From an uncultured Luminiphilus sp. (GTDB taxonomy: Bacteria > Pseudomonadota > Gammaproteobacteria > Pseudomonadales > Halieaceae), in assembly GCA_938085095.1 (NCBI GenBank), contig CALKEI010000044.1, positions 1 to 40,287 on the forward strand: DNA of 40,287 nt. Direction: 5' to 3'. Every line of letters starts with the position of its first letter. Positions within the stretch are counted from its first letter, which is position 1. The notes below the pieces were generated by a model that worked only from the letters and a program-made list of their open reading frames with translations, was not told where the DNA came from and did no database searches. Made by a program: the position numbers and the translations under genes. Shown here piece after piece: positions 17,298 through 26,331 of this stretch.

Positions 17298-17894
17298 ATG
17301 GCTGAAACCAGTCTCCCCCCGTTGGTCCTTGCCAGTCATAACAAGGGGAAAATTCGGGAATTTCGAGCCGTTCTGGGCCACCAATGGCGCATTTGCCCAC
17401 AGGAGGAGTGGGGGATCGCCGAGGTGCCTGAGACGGGCAGTACCTTTGTGGAAAACGCACTCATTAAGGCTCGCCATGCAAGTGCACAAGCCGGTTGTGC
17501 GGCACTTGCAGACGATTCGGGATTGGTCGTACCCGCCCTAGGCGGCGAGCCGGGGCTGCGCTCGGCGCGGTACTCGGGAGGGGATGATAAGGCCAATAAC
17601 GCATTGCTGCTTGAAAATATGGCAGCGCTAGAGGGCGCCGACCGGCGGGCATTTTATATCGCCGTTGTGGTGTTCCTGCAACACGACAGTGACCCGACTC
17701 CGCTTATCGCCGAGGGTCGATGGCACGGACATATTGCCCATTCACCGCGTGGCGCGGATGGTTTTGGCTACGACCCTCTTTTCATACCGGAGGGTGGTAG
17801 CCAGCACGCAGCCGAGCTTCGACCTGAGGACAAAAACCGGATCAGCCACCGCGCCATTGCTGTCACGCTTTTGCTGGATCAGTTACGGGAATGA
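17298..17894 (+). CDS. rdgB: XTP/dITP pyrophosphatase (non-canonical purine NTPase)
   Basis: RdgB hydrolyses dITP, ITP and XTP to monophosphates, keeping deaminated purines out of DNA and RNA. The 198-residue protein (E. coli 197) has the N-terminal substrate loop LASHNKGKIREF, the catalytic ADDSGLVV (aspartates about 72-73), GEPGLRSARYSGG, GFGYDPLFIPEG (about 155) and the C-terminal SHRA (about 184). The ATG comes three bases after the DUF4426 stop codon. The 3' end overlaps hemW by four bases (ATGA), so the pair is coupled. Confidence 0.97.
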   Translation: MAETSLPPLVLASHNKGKIREFRAVLGHQWRICPQEEWGIAEVPETGSTFVENALIKARHASAQAGCAALADDSGLVVPALGGEPGLRSARYSGGDDKANNALLLENMAALEGADRRAFYIAVVVFLQHDSDPTPLIAEGRWHGHIAHSPRGADGFGYDPLFIPEGGSQHAAELRPEDKNRISHRAIAVTLLLDQLRE

Positions 17895-19045
17895 TCGACC
17901 CCGGGATCGTCCCCTTATCGCTTTACGTTCACCTACCTTGGTGTACCCGCAAATGCCCCTACTGCGACTTCAATAGCCATGAAGGCTTCTCGCCAACCTT
18001 GCAACAACCTTATATCGAGGCACTGCTCAGCGACCTCGACAGCCAGCGAGACTGGCTGGCTGGCCGCGCCGTTGACTCAATTTTCATTGGGGGCGGCACG
18101 CCCAGCCTGTTCGAAAGCCGATGGATAGCAGACCTGCTCGAGGGGATCGCCAAGCGAGTATCCCTGCCAAATGAGGTCGAGATCACCCTGGAGAGTAATC
18201 CGGGGAGTGCGGAGAGTTCGCGCTTCCAAGACTATCGACTGGCGGGGGTCAATCGGCTCAGCATCGGCGTGCAAAGCTTCGATGACACGGCGCTGACAGC
18301 ACTGGGGCGAATTCACTCTGGTGACGAGGCGCGTCGTGCCTTGGATCTGGCAGCCGCTGTTGGCTTCAGTCGCTGGAATATCGACTTAATGCACGGGCTC
18401 CCGGGACAGAATGCGGCGCTTGCCGAAGCCGACCTCGCTGAAGCGATTGACCGCAGTGCCGGACATATTTCTTGGTATCAGCTCACTATCGAGCGCAATA
18501 CCCGCTTCTGGTCCATGCCGCCCATGCTCCCCGACGAGAGCACACTCGAGGCGATTCAGCTCCAGGGAGAAACGTGCCTCAGTGGGGCCGATCTATCGCA
18601 GTATGAAGTGTCTGCTTTCAGCCGGCTGGGTGAGGAGAGCCGACACAACCTGAACTATTGGGGGTTCGGTGATTACCTCGGGGTAGGCGCAGGCGCTCAC
18701 GGTAAAGTCTCGCTCCATGATGGCGCCATTATTCGCAGCCAGCGGACTCGGGCCCCATTGGATTATCTGAAGGAAGCCGACTCGCCTTCCATGCCACCGC
18801 CACAGCATGTCGCGCTGGCACCAGAGGAAAAGACGGTGGAATTTGCGATGAATGCACTGCGCTTAAAATCAGGAGTGCCGATGCATCGCTTCGCCGAGCA
18901 TACAGGCCTGCCGGTTGAGCAACTGGCCGCAGCGGCTACCACCGCTATCTCGCGCGGATGGATTGAGGACCCCAGCAGCGGGCAGTTCAGGACAACACCG
19001 CTGGGCTACCAGTTTTTAGACAGCGTGATCGAAACGTTTCTCTGA
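17891..19045 (+). CDS. hemW: Heme chaperone HemW (radical SAM)
   Basis: HemW is a radical-SAM protein once annotated as oxygen-independent coproporphyrinogen oxidase and now regarded as a heme chaperone for membrane respiratory enzymes. The 384-residue product has the cluster motif CTRKCPYC (Cys18, Cys22, Cys25), GGGTPSLF, the NPG-type block ESNPGSAE, GVQSFDD, and the HemW signature HNLNYWGFGDYLGVGAGAHG. It lacks the extra N-terminal region of the true HemN oxidase, which supports HemW. It is the last gene of the plus-strand run and faces the convergent trmB. Confidence 0.95.
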   Translation: MIDPGIVPLSLYVHLPWCTRKCPYCDFNSHEGFSPTLQQPYIEALLSDLDSQRDWLAGRAVDSIFIGGGTPSLFESRWIADLLEGIAKRVSLPNEVEITLESNPGSAESSRFQDYRLAGVNRLSIGVQSFDDTALTALGRIHSGDEARRALDLAAAVGFSRWNIDLMHGLPGQNAALAEADLAEAIDRSAGHISWYQLTIERNTRFWSMPPMLPDESTLEAIQLQGETCLSGADLSQYEVSAFSRLGEESRHNLNYWGFGDYLGVGAGAHGKVSLHDGAIIRSQRTRAPLDYLKEADSPSMPPPQHVALAPEEKTVEFAMNALRLKSGVPMHRFAEHTGLPVEQLAAAATTAISRGWIEDPSSGQFRTTPLGYQFLDSVIETFL

Positions 19046-19055
19046 GCCCAACGAC

Positions 19056-19101
19056 GCGGCACACAATGCCGCACGCTGAACTCAACGGTGACTGAGGTCA
19101 C
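19056..19101. other. Two short hairpins in the hemW/trmB convergent gap
   Basis: GCGGCA-N5-TGCCGC (19056-19072) and GTGAC-TGAG-GTCAC (19088-19101) are perfect small stems in the 95-base gap between convergent stop codons. Neither is followed by a T run on either strand, so they are not standard intrinsic terminators. They may still protect or punctuate 3' ends of the two messages. Low confidence of function. Confidence 0.35.
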
Positions 19102-19140
19102 TGCCAATGGGAGAACTCAATAAAACAGGGTCCGGCGACA

Positions 19141-19839
19141 TCAATTGCTGCGGCGATAAACCAAATCCTGAACCACATGTCCCAGCCTCTCGCCTCGGGC
19201 TTCAAATTTTGTGAGTGGTCGGTAATCCGGGCGTGGCACTCCTGCACCAGGTCTACCCCCCGCGTTGGTCAAGAGCGGCTCAGCGTCGAGCACGTCGAAC
19301 ATATGCTCGGCATAAGGCGCCCAGTCGGTGGCAAGATGCAGATATCCATCCGCTTTCAGCAGCGCCGCCAGTTCATGGACCAGTTCTGGCTGAATCAATC
19401 GGCGCTTGTGATGCCGCTTTTTATGCCATGGATCGGGGAAAAAGATATGAATGGCATCGAGGGAGTCAGGCGCGAGGCAGTGTTCCATCACCTCGACGGC
19501 GTCCTCGGCATAAACACGGAGATTGTCGATGCCGGCCCCCAGCAACTGGGACAACAATCGCCCGACACCAGGGCGATGAACTTCAATGCCCACAAACTGC
19601 GCAGTGGGGTCTGCATCGGCCATCTGCAACAAACTGTCACCCATACCAAAGCCCACTTCGACGATGCGGCGCCCGGCGAAACCAAAGGTCGCATCCCAAT
19701 CCAGTGGGCCACTCTGCAGGTTGAGGCCGAACCGCGGAAAACCCTCCTGCCAGCCGCGTGCTTGTGCCGGCGTCATTCGTCCGGCACGCATCACGAAGCT
19801 GCGTATTCGATTTGTGAGCGGGCGCTCAGAGGATCCCAC
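19141..19839 (-). CDS. trmB: tRNA (guanine-N7-)-methyltransferase
   Basis: TrmB makes m7G46 in the variable loop of tRNAs using SAM. The 232-residue protein carries the SAM motif IVEVGFGMGDSLLQMA (about 58-73), GIEVHRPGVG, and the hallmark IHIFFPDPWHKKRHHKRRL (about 131-149), with the tRNA-binding basic run. The C-terminal TKFEARGERLGH block with Thr/Lys/Phe/Glu is also conserved. The start is a GTG at 19839 with only a weak Shine-Dalgarno. The next ATG would remove about 16 residues and is possible. It lies 40 bases downstream of rpoH on the same strand and is probably cotranscribed with it. Confidence 0.95.
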   Translation of the reverse strand: MGSSERPLTNRIRSFVMRAGRMTPAQARGWQEGFPRFGLNLQSGPLDWDATFGFAGRRIVEVGFGMGDSLLQMADADPTAQFVGIEVHRPGVGRLLSQLLGAGIDNLRVYAEDAVEVMEHCLAPDSLDAIHIFFPDPWHKKRHHKRRLIQPELVHELAALLKADGYLHLATDWAPYAEHMFDVLDAEPLLTNAGGRPGAGVPRPDYRPLTKFEARGERLGHVVQDLVYRRSN

Positions 19840-19879
19840 GGGAAAAGTCTAAGAGAACTGGTGGCGCTTTAAACGATGC

Positions 19880-20755
19880 TTACGCCACCATGGCGGTACG
19901 TAACTTTTTCAACGCATTGGCTTCTAGCTGCCGGATGCGCTCCGCCGATACCTGGTACTCGGCCGCCAACTCGTGGAGCGTGGATTTATCGTCAACCAGC
20001 CAACGACGCTCGAGAATGTCTCGGCTGCGATCATCAAGGTCCGTGAGTGCCAGCCGTAGTTTAGCTGCACTGTCCTCTGCAAAGTCCTCGGCCTCAACGA
20101 GCTGACTTGGATCCGCCTGCCCCTCGGTCAAAAAGTACTGGGGTGCTTGCCAGCCATCTTCATCATCGCTGTCGGCCGGCGCGTCGAAGGCGACATCACG
20201 GCTGGCCAGACGGCCCTCCATTCTGGTGACCTCGGCCTCATCAACGCCCAAATCAGCCGCAATGGCTCGAGTCTCTTCTGCCGACAACCACCCAAGGGAT
20301 TTTTTTTGGCTCCGCAGATTAAAAAACAGCTTTCGCTGCGCCTTGGTGGTGGCGACTTTGACGATCCGCCAGTTGCGAAGAATGTACTCATGCATCTCCG
20401 CTTTAATCCAGTGCACAGCAAAAGACACCAGTCGGACACCCTTATTGGGATCGAACCGCTTTACCGCTTTCATCAAGCCGACGTTGCCTTCTTGAATCAA
20501 ATCAGCCTCTGCTAATCCGTAACCCGAATAGCTACGAGCAATGTGCACAACAAATCGAAGGTGTGCCAGCACTAGCTCTCGAGCCGAGTCGACGCATTCC
20601 TCATAGAATAAGCGCTCTGCAAGTTCACTCTCACGCTCGGCGGATAACAGGGCAATACTGCTCACGGCCTGAATATAGGCGGGCAAATTAGCGCCGGGCG
20701 CCATATTCAGCACTGCGCTGTTGGGCAGGGCGAGTGCGCGCTGTGTCTCTGTCAT
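19880..20755 (-). CDS. rpoH: Heat-shock sigma factor sigma-32 (RpoH)
   Basis: RpoH directs RNA polymerase to heat-shock promoters (chaperones, proteases). The 291-residue protein shows region 2 (LVLAHLRFVVHIARSYSGYGL, DLIQEGNVGLMKAVKRFDP, SFAVHWIKAEMHEYI), the RpoH box QRKLFFNLR that distinguishes sigma-32 from other sigma-70 members, and region 4 (LHELAAEYQVSAERIRQLEANALKKLR). The ORF track starts at 20779. A strong GGAGG sits eight bases before the ATG at 20755 and nothing comparable precedes the upstream ATG, so I chose 20755. It follows ftsX in the classic ftsY-ftsE-ftsX-rpoH order. A perfect CIRCE element 35 bases upstream points to additional repression by HrcA, layered on the usual post-translational control of sigma-32. 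Confidence 0.97.
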   Translation of the reverse strand: MTETQRALALPNSAVLNMAPGANLPAYIQAVSSIALLSAERESELAERLFYEECVDSARELVLAHLRFVVHIARSYSGYGLAEADLIQEGNVGLMKAVKRFDPNKGVRLVSFAVHWIKAEMHEYILRNWRIVKVATTKAQRKLFFNLRSQKKSLGWLSAEETRAIAADLGVDEAEVTRMEGRLASRDVAFDAPADSDDEDGWQAPQYFLTEGQADPSQLVEAEDFAEDSAAKLRLALTDLDDRSRDILERRWLVDDKSTLHELAAEYQVSAERIRQLEANALKKLRTAMVA

Positions 20756-20790
20756 GTCAATCGCCTCCACAAGGCTCATACCCGCTTATT

Positions 20791-20817
20791 TTAGCACTCT
20801 CCTCCCTAGAGTGCTAA
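20791..20817. promoter_or_regulatory. CIRCE element (HrcA operator) in the rpoH leader
   Basis: TTAGCACTC-N9-GAGTGCTAA matches the CIRCE consensus at all 18 arm positions and at the exact nine-base spacing. It lies in the 90-base gap between the ftsX stop codon and the rpoH ATG at 20755, 35 bases before that ATG. On the minus strand a TAAAAT hexamer overlaps its rpoH-proximal arm and could be a -10 box. HrcA is the known repressor at CIRCE and is inactivated on heat shock when GroEL is titrated. hrcA is not in this window. Confidence 0.92.
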
Positions 20818-20845
20818 ACCTTGAAAAATACCGTTTTTCAGTGGG

Positions 20846-21799
20846 TTAGCGAGTTTCGAGCTGCCTGAAATAGCGCTCTGCTGCCGCCCAGGAGGCTAGC
20901 CAGCCGATAATGGCACCAGACAAAATGAGCGCCGATGGGTATTTGAAGCCCGGACTCTGTAGCTGTCCGGGACTGTCATACAGCAGGAACAGGGCATTGA
21001 CCGGCCCTGTAAGCCAGACGCTCAGAGCCCACAGCATGAAGGCTGCCAGCACCCCACCCCCAGCGCCAAAATACAGTCCGGTATACAAAAAAGGTCGGCG
21101 CACAAAGGCAGGGGAGCCACCGATCACACGCACCACAAGGATTTCTTCCCTGCGGGCATCGATCGCCAGATGGAGCGTGTTGGCCAGCGCCAGAATGGCA
21201 CCCAATATCATGGCTCCGCCCAGAGCGAGCACCCAGCGTTCACCCGCCACCAGCGTCTCACCAAGGCGCGCTACCCAGCGGGTGTCTGCCACCACTCGAT
21301 TGACGTTAGGCAATGACTCAAGCTCGCCGATCAAGCGATTCAACGCTGAGTCGCTTACCGGCAACGCAGGCAGCACTCGCAGGGTGTGGGGAAGGGGATT
21401 TCGATCGAGCGACGCCAACAGTGTCGCCAGGCCTGTCTGCTCACCAAACTCCAAGAGCGCTTGTTCGCGACCCACCAGCCGCACCGTATCGACCCTCGCC
21501 CAACTCTCAATCTGACGCTGCACCGCCTCCGCACTCGTACGATTCACTTCTCTGTCCAGCATGACCGACAGCTGAGCTGAACCCGCCACATCCGGAACGA
21601 TCGGCCGAAGGTTTTCGAGGGTCAGCAATAACGCGCTGGGGACTGCCAGTGAGATCGCAACCATTAGCCAAACCAGCCCCGTCGCAACGGGCCGTTGCAA
21701 CAGCTTTCGCCAACTGTCATGAGCAGCAATCCGGTGTTGTGCTCGCCACACGGCAGCCCGGTTCCAGCGCTCTCCCGGTTGGCCTGTTGGTGAATTCAT
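20846..21799 (-). CDS. ftsX: Cell division ABC transporter permease FtsX
   Basis: FtsX is the membrane partner of FtsE at the division septum, where it activates periplasmic cell-wall hydrolases through EnvC-type proteins. The 317-residue protein has a cytoplasmic N-terminus, a first membrane helix (ATGLVWLMVAISLAVPSALLL, about 38-60) and an extracytoplasmic domain of about 110 residues. Three helices follow near the C-terminus (LALGGAMILGAILALANTLHL; LYFGAGGGVLAAFMLWALSVWL; SALILSGAIIGWLASWAAA). The ATG overlaps the ftsE stop codon by four bases, so the two are translationally coupled. It is followed by the rpoH leader containing CIRCE. Confidence 0.95.
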   Translation of the reverse strand: MNSPTGQPGERWNRAAVWRAQHRIAAHDSWRKLLQRPVATGLVWLMVAISLAVPSALLLTLENLRPIVPDVAGSAQLSVMLDREVNRTSAEAVQRQIESWARVDTVRLVGREQALLEFGEQTGLATLLASLDRNPLPHTLRVLPALPVSDSALNRLIGELESLPNVNRVVADTRWVARLGETLVAGERWVLALGGAMILGAILALANTLHLAIDARREEILVVRVIGGSPAFVRRPFLYTGLYFGAGGGVLAAFMLWALSVWLTGPVNALFLLYDSPGQLQSPGFKYPSALILSGAIIGWLASWAAAERYFRQLETR

Positions 21800-22458
21800 G
21801 GCGTCTCAGCGCCCGCAAGACGCCCCGAACTGAGCGTAATAATCCGGTGTCTAAGTTGCGATATCAGCGACAGGTCATGGGTGGCCACGAGCACCGTGAC
21901 GCCCACCTGATTGAAAGCCTCAAACAAGGCCATAATTTCTGAAGACAGCTGAGGGTCGAGATTGCCGGTAGGCTCGTCGGCAATCAGAAACTCGGGTCTT
22001 GCGACCACAGCCCTCGCAATACCAACACGCTGCTGTTCGCCCCCCGATAAAGTAGCCGGGTTAGCGTACTCTTGAGCCAACAGCCCCACTTTATCGAGCG
22101 CCGCCCGAACCCGCCGAGCGCTATCTCTCGGCGAGAATCCCGCGATCACCAGGGGCAATGCGACATTGTCATGGACACTGCGATCAAACAGTAATCGGTG
22201 ATCCTGAAAGACCACGCCGAAACGACGCCTGTAGCGAGGCACCCTGTGCGAACGAATCGCTCTCGTCAGCTCACCCTTGACGCGGATTTCGCCGCTGCTC
22301 GGTCGATCGAGCAGTAGCAAGAGTCGCAATAAAGTGCTCTTGCCCGCGCCAGAGTGGCCGGTAATAAAAGCCATCTCACCCTGATCAATAGTCAGATTGA
22401 GATGACGCAGTGCATCCAGGTCTCCGAATCGGCGGCTGACCCGCTCAAATTCAATCAC
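21796..22458 (-). CDS. ftsE: Cell division ATP-binding protein FtsE
   Basis: FtsE is the cytoplasmic ATPase of the FtsEX divisome complex. The 220-residue ABC domain has Walker [10 protein letters not shown] (about 35-43), the Q-loop VVFQDHRLL, the signature [14 protein letters not shown] (about 136) and Walker [13 protein letters not shown] (about 157), followed by the H-loop ATHDLSL. The start is GTG at 22458, with AGGG about nine bases upstream. The gene begins 12 bases after ftsY ends and overlaps ftsX. Confidence 0.97.
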   Translation of the reverse strand: MIEFERVSRRFGDLDALRHLNLTIDQGEMAFITGHSGAGKSTLLRLLLLLDRPSSGEIRVKGELTRAIRSHRVPRYRRRFGVVFQDHRLLFDRSVHDNVALPLVIAGFSPRDSARRVRAALDKVGLLAQEYANPATLSGGEQQRVGIARAVVARPEFLIADEPTGNLDPQLSSEIMALFEAFNQVGVTVLVATHDLSLISQLRHRIITLSSGRLAGAETP

Positions 22459-22470
22459 TGTTGAGACCCT

Positions 22471-23565
22471 TTAACGCTCGTCCAGCAGTGCATTCACAAA
22501 GTCCCGCGCGGAGAAATCCCGGAGGTCTTCGGGTTGCTCGCCCACACCGATAAAGCGAATCGGCCGCTTCAACTTGTGGGCAATGGCAAACAAAACACCG
22601 CCCCTAGCGGTACCATCCAGCTTGGTCACCGCAACCCCCGAAACGCCGACCGCCTGATCAAACTCCACAGCTTGCGACACCGCGTTCTGGCCCGTTCCCG
22701 CATCCAATACCAATAACGTTTCATGGGGCACTGTGTCGTCTTGTTTGCGCATGACACGAACCACTTTGCTGAGCTCATCCATGAGGTGAGACTTATTCTG
22801 CAGCCGCCCTGCCGTATCCGCGATCAAGACATCCACACCCCTCGCCTTCGCCGCTTCTAATGCATCAAACAGCACCGATGCGCTATCTGCGCCCGAATGC
22901 TGTGCAATCACAGGCACGTCATGACGATCGCCCCACGCCTGCAGTTGCTCCACGGCAGCCGCACGGAACGTGTCGCCGGCTGCCAACATCACACTGCGGC
23001 CCTCGCGCTTGAACCGATGTGCCAACTTGCCAATGGTGGTGGTTTTGCCGGCACCGTTTACACCCACAACCAGTATCACAAAAGGCTTATGCTGATTCAG
23101 GTTGAGCGCGTGCTCCTGATCTTCTAAGAGCTCAACCAATGTCTCCTTGAGCGACGACAGCACGGACTCCTCTGCCGATAACTCCTTCCGATCAAGGCGT
23201 TGGCGCAGCGATTCAAGCACCCGCTCGGTAGCCTCAAGCCCCAGGTCAGCCATGATCAGCTGCTCCTCGAGCGCCTCCAACAACTCGGGGTCCAGCTGCT
23301 TTTTGCCCAAGACGAGGCTGGCCAACCCCTCCGTAAACTGCCCCCGGCTGCGGCTGAGTCCGCTGCGCAACCGCCCGAAGAGGGTCGCTGAGCTCTCTGG
23401 CGGTGCTGCTTTCCCCGCAGGCGCCTGCAAACCCTCATCCGCACCCGCGGTCTCGCCTTCCGCAACCACCGATGCCTGCGCACTGTCAGGCGCCTCATTG
23501 GGATGCATGCCTTTGACACCTTCAGGTTGACTGTCGGGCTTGGCGCGGCGTTTGAATAGCTTCAT
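22471..23565 (-). CDS. ftsY: Signal recognition particle receptor FtsY
   Basis: FtsY is the membrane-associated GTPase that receives SRP-ribosome complexes and passes them to the Sec translocon. The 364-residue protein has a short acidic, low-complexity A domain (about 1-65, shorter than the E. coli form of nearly 200 residues). The four-helix N domain follows, then the G domain: GVNGAGKTTTIGKLA (about 167), AAGDTFRAAAVEQL, DTAGRLQNK (about 249) and TKLDGTARGGVLF (about 311). It heads the ftsY-ftsE-ftsX operon and is divergent from rsmD over an 87-base gap. No convincing promoter is visible. Confidence 0.97.
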   Translation of the reverse strand: MKLFKRRAKPDSQPEGVKGMHPNEAPDSAQASVVAEGETAGADEGLQAPAGKAAPPESSATLFGRLRSGLSRSRGQFTEGLASLVLGKKQLDPELLEALEEQLIMADLGLEATERVLESLRQRLDRKELSAEESVLSSLKETLVELLEDQEHALNLNQHKPFVILVVGVNGAGKTTTIGKLAHRFKREGRSVMLAAGDTFRAAAVEQLQAWGDRHDVPVIAQHSGADSASVLFDALEAAKARGVDVLIADTAGRLQNKSHLMDELSKVVRVMRKQDDTVPHETLLVLDAGTGQNAVSQAVEFDQAVGVSGVAVTKLDGTARGGVLFAIAHKLKRPIRFIGVGEQPEDLRDFSARDFVNALLDER

Positions 23566-23652
23566 GATCTGCTTGACTCGGTGTGGCGCATCAGGATGCG
23601 GGCGCGCCGTTAACTGACGGGCAGTCTAGCACCCCGGAAAGCAGGAACCAGT

Positions 23653-24234
23653 ATGAGACGCGCTCCCAAAAAGGTGGCCTCGCAACTCCGAATCATTGGC
23701 GGGATATGGCGTGGCCGCAAGCTCCGATTTCCCGATCGGCCCGGACTGAGGCCTACAGGTGACCGGGTGCGCGAAACCCTTTTCAACTGGCTCGAACCGA
23801 ACCTCGCAGGCGCGCATTGTCTGGACCTTTTCGCAGGATCAGGCGCACTGGGAATAGAGGCGCTGTCCCGTGGCGCAGCACGCTGTGACTTTGTCGATGC
23901 TGACCGTGAAGCACTTGCCGCTGTGGAACAGCACCTCAATACGCTAGATGCCAGCGACCGCAGCACCCTGCGATTCGGCACCGCAGCAGACTACCTCAGC
24001 GCAGCTCAAGGTGGCTGGGATATTGTTTTTGTGGACCCCCCCTTTGAGGCTCAACTCGGCGAGTCAGCGCTGCGGCAAATCGCCACCGGCGGTTATCTCA
24101 GTGAGAATAACCGTGTCTATTATGAAACCAGCTTGTCCCATCCCGAGCCCATCCCGGACAAGTTCTATGAGGTCGTGAGGGAAAAAACGGCTGGAGACGT
24201 CCGGTATCAACTCCTGACGCTGCGGCGCGCCTGA
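23653..24234 (+). CDS. rsmD: 16S rRNA (guanine-966-N2)-methyltransferase
   Basis: RsmD methylates G966 of 16S rRNA in the small subunit. The 193-residue protein has RIIGGIWRGRKL at the N-terminus, PTGDRVRETLFNWL, SAM motif I CLDLFAGSGALGIEALSRGA (about 55-74) and the catalytic DPPF (FVDPPFEAQL, about 126). An AGGA lies six bases before the ATG. It is divergent from ftsY, a very common arrangement in gammaproteobacteria, and followed by coaD after 68 bases. Confidence 0.96.
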   Translation: MRRAPKKVASQLRIIGGIWRGRKLRFPDRPGLRPTGDRVRETLFNWLEPNLAGAHCLDLFAGSGALGIEALSRGAARCDFVDADREALAAVEQHLNTLDASDRSTLRFGTAADYLSAAQGGWDIVFVDPPFEAQLGESALRQIATGGYLSENNRVYYETSLSHPEPIPDKFYEVVREKTAGDVRYQLLTLRRA

Positions 24235-24272
24235 TGGCTGAGTGGTTTGTTCGCTCCCCCAGACTTGTGTAG

Positions 24273-24785
<513 letters not shown>

Positions 24786-24825
24786 GGGCGGCTCGGTGGA
24801 CGCGGGGTGAGCATCTTATTGAAGA

Positions 24826-25635
24826 TTATCGCTGACACCGCGGACACAGAATCGTGCTGCGTCCACCCTGTCGAATTTCTTTGAGTACGGCGCAGCACTC
24901 CCTGCAGGGCTGACCCTCGCGACCGTATACCCGAAGCTGCTGGGCAAAATAACCCGGCGATCCATCTCCCCCCACAAAATCTCTGAGCGTGGTGCCACCC
25001 TGCTCAATCGCATCACCGAGTACCTGCTTGATGGTGCCGGCCAATATTTCGTACCGCGCTTTGGCGATGCGGCCTGCTGCACGGGCAGGGTGAATGCCGG
25101 CCATAAACAGCGCCTCATTGGCGTAGATATTGCCCACTCCTACGACGACTTTACCGTCCATGATGAATTGCTTGACGGGAATGCGACGACGACGCGACCG
25201 CTCGTACAAATACGCCCCGGTAAAACTGCCGGAAAGCGGTTCCGGACCGAGATGGTCAAGAAGCGGATGCCGTGGCGACTGCAACCAGTGAAAGCTGCCA
25301 AACCGTCGAGGATCGTGATACCGAAGGCAGAGCGCGTTATCGAGCACGATATCGATGTGATCGTGAAAGAGCGGTGGCGTGTCGGCAGGCATAATTCGTA
25401 AACTTCCAGACATGCCAAGATGCACCATCAGCGTGCCGCGATCGGTTTCAAGAAGCAGATATTTCGCGCGGCGCCCCACTGATAAAAAACGCGCCCCGGA
25501 GAGCAGGTGATTTAATGTGCGGGGGACGGGCCAACGCAGCCGTGACTCTCTGACAATAACCTCGCGAACAGAGCGCTGCATGATGTGCGGGGCGATACCG
25601 CGACACGTGGTTTCGACTTCAGGCAGTTCTGGCAT
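24826..25635 (-). CDS. mutM: Formamidopyrimidine-DNA glycosylase (Fpg/MutM)
   Basis: MutM removes 8-oxoguanine and formamidopyrimidines from DNA and nicks the abasic site. The start must be the ATG at 25635, because the catalytic nucleophile is the N-terminal proline exposed after Met removal ([14 protein letters not shown]). The longer track ORF would bury it. In the 269-residue product (E. coli 269) one sees the conserved lysine in [33 protein letters not shown] (helix-two-turns-helix), and a C-terminal zinc finger with four cysteines (CRECC and CPRC). It is separated from the upstream rpmBG operon by a terminator and convergent with coaD. Confidence 0.97.
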   Translation of the reverse strand: MPELPEVETTCRGIAPHIMQRSVREVIVRESRLRWPVPRTLNHLLSGARFLSVGRRAKYLLLETDRGTLMVHLGMSGSLRIMPADTPPLFHDHIDIVLDNALCLRYHDPRRFGSFHWLQSPRHPLLDHLGPEPLSGSFTGAYLYERSRRRRIPVKQFIMDGKVVVGVGNIYANEALFMAGIHPARAAGRIAKARYEILAGTIKQVLGDAIEQGGTTLRDFVGGDGSPGYFAQQLRVYGREGQPCRECCAVLKEIRQGGRSTILCPRCQR

Positions 25636-25732
25636 ACAGGTCAGCGCGCAGTCGCGGCAGGGATTCACATCGCCAGTATCGGACCATAAAGTGAGCCGAG
25701 AGGCCAGCCGATCCGGGGATCATCGACAGAAA

Positions 25733-25761
25733 TAAAAACCCCGGCAACAGGCCGGGGTTTT
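25733..25761 (-). terminator. Rho-independent terminator after rpmB-rpmG
   Basis: Read on the minus strand, an 11-bp stem AAAACCCCGGC / GCCGGGGTTTT with a five-base loop is followed by TTTTTATTT. It lies about 20 bases after the rpmG stop codon and before mutM. On the plus strand the stem is followed by only four T, so it serves mainly the minus strand. Confidence 0.92.
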
Positions 25762-25779
25762 GGGAGCATCTGACCAAGC

Positions 25780-25935
25780 TTACTTAATCTTGGCCTCTTT
25801 ATAGATAACATGCTTGCGGGCCACCGGATCGTACTTTTTCATCTCAAGCTTGTCGGGCATCGTGCGCTTATTTTTATCCGTGGTGTAAAAATGGCCTGTG
25901 CCAGCTGTTGAATTCATTCTGATCTTTTCACGCAT
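25780..25935 (-). CDS. rpmG: 50S ribosomal protein L33 (too short for the ORF track)
   Basis: Translation of this stretch gives a 51-residue protein beginning [19 protein letters not shown] and ending VIYKEAKIK, an unmistakable L33. It has no CXXC pairs, so it is the zinc-independent type. L33 sits near the E site of the large subunit and is non-essential in E. coli. A GAGGA Shine-Dalgarno overlapping the rpmB stop codon is about eight bases before the ATG, and the gene is ten bases downstream of rpmB. The pair forms the classic rpmB-rpmG operon ended by a strong terminator. Confidence 0.97.
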   Translation of the reverse strand: MREKIRMNSTAGTGHFYTTDKNKRTMPDKLEMKKYDPVARKHVIYKEAKIK

Positions 25936-25945
25936 CGTTCAATCC

Positions 25946-26182
25946 TCAGACTTTCTCGCCGCGGGCGCGGAGCTCTTCAAGTACCGTCTCGATACCCCGC
26001 TTGTCGATAATTCGCATGCCCTTGGACGAAACCCGCAATGACACAAAGCGCTTCTCCGATTCAACCCAGAAACGATGATTATGCAAATTGGGCAAGAACC
26101 GGCGCTTGGTGCGGTTCTTGGCGTGCGAGACATTATTTCCTGTCGCGGGTCGCTTACCCGTAACCTGACAGACACGTGACAT
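25946..26182 (-). CDS. rpmB: 50S ribosomal protein L28
   Basis: This 78-residue protein starts [12 protein letters not shown] and continues [20 protein letters not shown], close to E. coli L28 with identical length. The track ORF begins four codons earlier (MGIP), but the position matching the E. coli protein is the ATG at 26182. L28 is needed for large-subunit assembly. A near-consensus promoter with an extended -10 lies just upstream. rpmG follows after ten bases. Confidence 0.97.
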   Translation of the reverse strand: MSRVCQVTGKRPATGNNVSHAKNRTKRRFLPNLHNHRFWVESEKRFVSLRVSSKGMRIIDKRGIETVLEELRARGEKV

Positions 26183-26215
26183 GGGAATCCCCATCGACAG
26201 CTACAAAGGGCGCGT

Positions 26216-26244
26216 TTTATACCAGAGGGGCCGTGGCCGCGCAA
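26216..26244 (-). promoter_or_regulatory. Extended -10 promoter of rpmB-rpmG
   Basis: On the minus strand TTGCGC (26239-26244) is followed after exactly 17 bases by TATAAA (26216-26221), preceded by TGG, which makes an extended -10 (TGNTATAAA). Transcription would start near 26209 and leave a leader of about 27 bases before the rpmB ATG. The -35 is poor (3/6), as is common with extended -10 promoters. Confidence 0.7.
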
Positions 26245-26331
26245 GCGAGGCGGGGCTACGATAGTGCCAAGTGTGCAAAAACCCCTGCAAATGCTACGGT
26301 GCGGTCGAATTGCTATCGGGTATGAGGAGCT

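Noticed and set aside
17891-19045. Oxygen-independent coproporphyrinogen oxidase (hemN)
   Set aside because: The short N-terminus and the HNLNYW signature fit HemW, a heme chaperone, rather than HemN.
24786-24825. Terminator between convergent coaD and mutM
   Set aside because: No stable stem with a T run can be drawn on either strand in the 40-base gap.
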